A stretch of DNA of 64,000 bases from Blasia pusilla (lineage: Eukaryota; Marchantiophyta; Marchantiopsida; Blasiales), in NCBI GenBank assembly GCA_050084515.1, contig CM114274.1:22382001-22446000 (forward strand), in the 5' to 3' direction. Shown piece after piece: positions 59,400-64,000 of the stretch. Every line of letters starts with the position of its first letter. Position 1 is the first letter of the stretch. Made by a program: the position numbers and the translations under genes. Under the pieces are notes generated by a model. That model was not told where the DNA came from. It saw nothing but the letters and a program-made list of their open reading frames with translations, and searched no databases.

Positions 59400-59740
59400 T
59401 GATTATTTCTAAACAGTCCTGAGAAGTGATCTCGAGGCTTATGAATACTATGGCTCATCTCGTTCTCCAATCGTGAGCACTTTCTCACCGGTCCTGAGTA
59501 GTGGTCTCGGAAGCTCACGAAAACTGGCACTTTCTTACCATTCCTGAGAAGTGATCTCGACGCTTACCAAGATTAGGCATGACATTTGGAGAATCTGAAT
59601 CTCTCAGTCGGATTAACACTTTCTTGCAAAGTCTCGAACACTGATCCTGATTCTTATCGGAATTAGGCGCGTACCTTGGAGAATCAGTATCTCCAAGCTG
59701 ATTCTTATCGGAATTAGTCGTGACTACTGATCTGCAGGTT
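59400..59740. repeat. Degenerate tandem repeats in the KNOX gene region
   Basis: Phrases such as 'cctgagaagtgatctcgaggctta', 'cactttct.ac...cctgag.agtg.tctcg' and 'gattcttatcggaattag' recur three or more times with drift in units of roughly 60-100 bp. It lies upstream of the coding-like exon at 59233-59374, so probably in an intron or leader. Confidence 0.7.
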
Positions 59741-59968
59741 GGACAAAGTCTCTTCTCCTGTTTCTATTCGCCGACTCTCCACACCACAGTGACCACCACA
59801 GATGGTTTCTTCAGAGAGACACTCCTACATCCATGTCTGCAGGTATCCAAACTTCAAATGAGACAAAGCATTGGCAAATCTTAGGGCACACATACATGTA
59901 CCGACGTTCGCATCACTAAGGCTCGAATAACGAGTTCACACATCAGTAGACCGACAACACACTGTCTA

Positions 59969-60175
59969 TTACTTCTGGATCCGATTCCGCAATCGGCCAA
60001 CAATCGGTCTTTCATTAATGAATCTGTAGATCCCAGATCCCAGGACACCACAGTAATCTTGCCAAGGATCACTTGCTCCGTCTGAAGATTGTATCAAGAC
60101 TCCAGGAGATGTCTGCACTACCTCAAGCCCTCGCATATTTGGATTCCATTCCTGCACAGGTAAATCTATCCACAC
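59969..60175 (-). other. Possible upstream exon of the KNOX gene
   Basis: On the minus strand a good acceptor (tttacctgtgcag) near 60152 is followed by an open frame EWNPNMRGLEVVQTSPGVL and QSSDGASDPWQDYC, with a possible donor after TGT G (near 60053). The composition looks coding, but no family match is known to me and no phase link to the next exon could be established. Confidence 0.35.
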
Positions 60176-60199
60176 ACAATTTAAATTTATGATTGCAAT

Positions 60200-61430
60200 C
60201 TGGTGTGCCTCTCTCTACGTACTCTGATGTCAAAAAAGGACAATTGAGAATCTCAGGGTCTTTATAGGACTAGGGATCTTGGCCCCTTGATCGATGCAGC
60301 TCTCGAATTCTTCAAGTTTGAGCGCTAGAACCAGCTTTCAGAACAAAATTGGAGCACGCAAAAACTCAACCCATGCCCAAGCTACGAAGGTCTCGTTTCG
60401 TGATCGCACCGATGGGTGTAATCTATGGCTTTAAACCGTAGCTCGCATCCAAATCCGGGGACGTTAGTTTGGATGCACTCGTTGCACGACTCCATAACTG
60501 CCACAAACGTAAGTTTGCGTCCTTGGGGTAAGGACCTGGTCAGCTTCAAGATCCACATGACCATCCCTAATAGTGTTGGATCGCGGTTTTGCTCGGGCTC
60601 AGGAGGTAGGAATTTATCTATTCATATAATTCTCTTCCACAAAACATGTTTATAAATAAAAATTAGATATTAACCGAGTAATCCCATTGGTTGCAAGTGC
60701 ACATGTCAAAAGAGAAGAGTTGGTAAAATGAAGGAATAATATCCAATAATAACATAGATTATTAAAGTGTGGGAAATTTTGAGGGGAAAAAAGATTTTGA
60801 AGGGATGGGAGGGAAAAAAGAGTTGAACTTATGGAAATGTTTCGTGAGTGATTCATTAAGAGTGGAGAAGGGAGGAACTATAACATATTCAAACAATTAT
60901 CATATGAGCCATTTTCAAGTGGCGACACTTGAAAATCACGGGGATAGCACACCACGGCATGGGCATTCAAATAACATTGAAAGTTAGGGACCAAGAATGG
61001 AGCGTTTAGGGCCCCTGGAGTGGATCTAACTAACTTTTAGGGGAGGAAGAGGATATGGTTCTAGAAAAGGGGAGGACCTTAGTAACGGATGGATCACGAA
61101 TAGTCAAGAGAGGAAAGAAGTCCAAGTCTAGGTCATCCATTCCATGTGAGAGTAGGGGTGTGGAAGGGGTTCGGAATCAAAGGTAAGTAGGTGGAGTTAT
61201 CTTTATGAACCATCGAAATGGCCATCCTTTTAGTTGAATTTTTCAGAAGAAATTTGTAGATGGACAAAGTCCAATGTATTTCCAAAACCTTTTTCTTGTG
61301 ACACAAATTGTGTGACAGATTTTTAATGTATTGGAAATTATTTTAATGCTATAATTTTGTATGTCCCATATCATGAAAATAAAGATGATTCATGTTTACT
61401 TTAAAAACATGGATCTATATATAACCATGT
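60200..61430. other. No recognised gene
   Basis: Short frames only. GA-rich stretches occur around 60770-61130. No repeats shared with the rest of the window were noticed. Confidence 0.4.
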
Positions 61431-61439
61431 TGATTTGTA

Positions 61440-61485
61440 CCACAAGAGTATAGGAATTCTTGCACAAGAGTATAGGAATTCTTGC
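61440..61485. repeat. 22-bp tandem duplication
   Basis: 'cacaagagtataggaattcttg' occurs twice in direct succession, with the 'cac' of a third. Confidence 0.95.
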
Positions 61486-63438
61486 ACATTGTCAAGTGAT
61501 AAGTTTAAAGTGTACAAGTTTAATGTCTTCCCATACTTGATTAGGAAACCTTCTTGGACATTTGGATCTACTTTCAATAAAAATTCAGGATTAATTTATG
61601 AAGTGGTTTTCCAATTTTAAAAAATATTCCTTCTAGTCAATGGCCTTAGAGGCTAGGACCATGCAATAGACCTAAATGGTCATCATCTTGTAAGATCCGG
61701 AATTGCACTATCTAGTATGAACTACAATTAGTCGAAATTTTTTTAACAATTCTTTAAGAAAATGTATGGAATTAAAAATTATTGATAAAAATTTTCAGAA
61801 ATAAATTTTGGTAGTTGGAAACCATGACTCCTAATTTGTATAGATAATTTTATGTGCCTTAACAATAAAATATAAATGAAATTTTCTGTATTATGGGAAC
61901 ATATTTCTATCTGTGCTTAGTTTGAAGTCTCTTATGATTTAAAAGTTTGCACATATCTTTTCTCTTCTTCCTCTCCACGTGCTTTTTGGAATTTGGAATA
62001 TATCAGGGTGGTTTTTTTATCTTCACAATGAATACAATATTACATCAATGACATTGCTTGAGTATGCCTAAAGTATTAAGTCATGAATCTTATGACATGA
62101 GTTGCAAGGCATAGAATTAATGTGTGGATAAAAACAAAGGGGTAAAACTACTAATTTAGAATGAATGGATTCAATTCTTTCTCCCATAAACTCGCATGGT
62201 AGAAGTAACATGAAATTCGATTGGACTCATTCCAACACTCACATATGTCGCTTAATATATGCTAGGTGAGCTTCCATATATTAATATGTTGATTGGAAGA
62301 GGACTTATGTACAAGCCAACACAAAAGGTTGTGAAATTCTACCTTGATTCATATTATCACAGAGCAAATTTCCTATGGGAAATCAGATTTGTAACTTCTA
62401 GAAGATTCCATTCTCAATTAGGAATGGAATCTCATAGAATGTTTACATTGTCTAGCTAGAGGATTCTTAGCCTCAATAATGATCATATTACTAACGTAAC
62501 ATAGTAACATATTTTTCTTATCCATAATAACATTTTAAATTGGTGGGGTTTCAAATTTTCCCATTCATATCTAAGATCAAACTATAATATTAATATTAAA
62601 TTAAATATTATTCTTGAGAGCTCACAAATATACATTTTACATATGCGAATATAAAGTTGATCACTTACGAGTGTTGAACTACTATGGCTTCTTGTTAGTA
62701 AGTCTAAAGTCCCAACACAATTTAGTTACTTAGAAAATTAACTTGCTATTCTCACATATGTACTTGTTCTAATTATCAAAGATCACATAGAAAATTGAAA
62801 TGGAAATTGGAAAAAAAATTCAATCATAGTCATAAAGTAATACCCTTTCAAAAATAGCTCATGTAATTGCAACTTTAATAAGATTGTCATTAGCAAGGCT
62901 CGGGGCATGGGTATGGGGAAAATGCTCAGAGAAGGGGAGGGGGCAAAGACTAGTCTAAGAGAGATGGGGAATGGAGAGTTAGGGACCAAAGTAGTGGTAG
63001 GAGGGGATTACTTGGACTGAGTGGAGGCAAGACATGTGATGGGTAGGGTGAAACGAAATAAGTAATTATATAAGAGGTAACAAGTTAACAACATCTTGCC
63101 AAAAAAGAAATTCTTCTACTCCGTGTCTTTTTTTATCTTTTTCACCATGCATAAAATAGCAAATAACAAAAATCATTCTTGACCATTCATAAAATAGCAA
63201 GATTACTTACATCAACCTTTAGATCCCTAGTTAGACCCCACTTGACCAAAGTAATTTAAATTCTCAACCTTGTGCCTTGTATCAATTTGCGTAAAATAAA
63301 TTTTTTTCTTTGATCTTAGTACCCTCCTCAAAAAGCCAATAATTTACCAATTTTCCCCATGACTCCTCAAGTCCTTTTTGGTATGAAGGTGATATGGGAC
63401 CTCATAATGAGCCCCATGATTCATCTAATCGATCTTGA
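61486..63438. other. AT-rich intergenic DNA
   Basis: Frames such as 62259-62459 (plus strand) lack motifs. Nothing else recognised. Confidence 0.4.
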
Positions 63439-63610
63439 CACTATCATATGTGGAGGTTTTCCTTTCAATAGTTAAGCTATATTCTTTAAAAAAATTCACT
63501 AAAAGAAATGACATTGTTACACTATCATATGTGGAGGTTTTCCTTTCAATAGTTAAGCTATATTCTTTTAAAAAATTCACTAAAAGAAATGACATTGTTA
63601 CACTATCATA
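63439..63610. repeat. 81-bp unit, two tandem copies plus a 10-bp start of a third
   Basis: 63439-63519 and 63520-63600 are nearly identical ('cactatcatatgtggagg...gacattgtta'), followed by 'cactatcata'. The minus-strand open frame here simply repeats with the unit. Confidence 0.95.
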
Positions 63611-64000
63611 AAGATATGCTTCAAGAATGTGACTCAATGATTGTGCATATTGTCATGCTGATTTCATTGTGTTTATTAATCTCCCGTCTAGATATTATCT
63701 TATCATCCATATCTTCATTTCATTTATTAACCAATGCTCCTAACTTGTAACTTTAGTCGAGGGAGAGGCTTCAAATTCTACTACTTCTGTGTAGATACAT
63801 TTATTATCAATAAGGCATTCTTGATGTGACTCCTTCTCCAACTCAGTTCGCTCAAACCCGCGACCATTTCTAGAGAATTTCAAAAATAAAAAAAAAAATT
63901 CAAAGCAAAATTATTATTTTTTGTATGGATGCTTAAGAAAAATACTTGTTTAACAACGTGTGTGCACAACAAGTGTAAGCGATTTCATAAGATTGAAATT
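63611..64000. other. AT-rich intergenic DNA to window end
   Basis: No gene or repeat recognised. Confidence 0.5.

Noticed and set aside
61440-63610. CRISPR-like array from direct repeats
   Set aside because: Units are in immediate tandem without unique spacers, and the context is eukaryotic.

Overview
The window reads as nuclear DNA of a land plant with a repeat-rich genome. It has spliced genes with GT-AG introns, a plastid-type phosphate transporter, a plant REC8 kleisin, a KNOX-family gene, plant-type LTR retrotransposons and (GA)n and (AT)n microsatellites. The homeodomain-less KNOX gene, the sparse genes and the retroelement types suggest a seedless plant (bryophyte or fern grade). That placement is inference; the sequence does not name the species.

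Layout. 1-3319: a minus-strand LINE running off the left edge, followed by a (GA)n tract. 4.9-5.8 kb: a gypsy pol fragment. 8.26-9.72 kb: a long AT-rich inverted repeat. 11889-12877: a solo LTR with a perfect 5-bp target duplication. 14.2-27.9 kb: three nested LTR retrotransposons. A copia element is split by a Ty3/gypsy element (14256-26244, minus strand), which is itself split by a truncated chromodomain gypsy element (21170-24394). 29.6-30.6 kb: an AT-rich tandem duplication. 34086-36898: a three-exon PHT2;1-type phosphate transporter. 41.5 kb: a strong foldback. 43.7-46.7 kb: a family of about 310-bp TIR elements with 11-bp target duplications. 48445-56466: a REC8/SYN1-type meiotic cohesin gene in about 20 exons. 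57190 to at least 59374, minus strand: a KNOX1+KNOX2 gene with no homeodomain, convergent with REC8. 60.2-64 kb: AT-rich DNA with small tandem repeats.

The most unusual object is the middle gypsy element. Its order is gag, two CCHC knuckles, aspartic protease, a C5 cytosine DNA methyltransferase domain, reverse transcriptase/RNase H, integrase, and a C-terminal PHD finger. It therefore carried its own chromatin writer and a candidate chromatin reader. DNA-methyltransferase-bearing retrotransposons are known from dinoflagellates and a charophyte alga; the combination here, in what looks like a land plant, deserves attention. This copy is dead, with frameshifts, an altered RT catalytic motif and a nested insertion.

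The two best genes of the right half sit tail to tail: REC8 (meiotic sister-chromatid cohesion) and the KNOX-domain protein (a likely partner or inhibitor of TALE homeodomain factors). Both families act in the diploid/sporophyte part of plant life cycles. Their adjacency may be chance.
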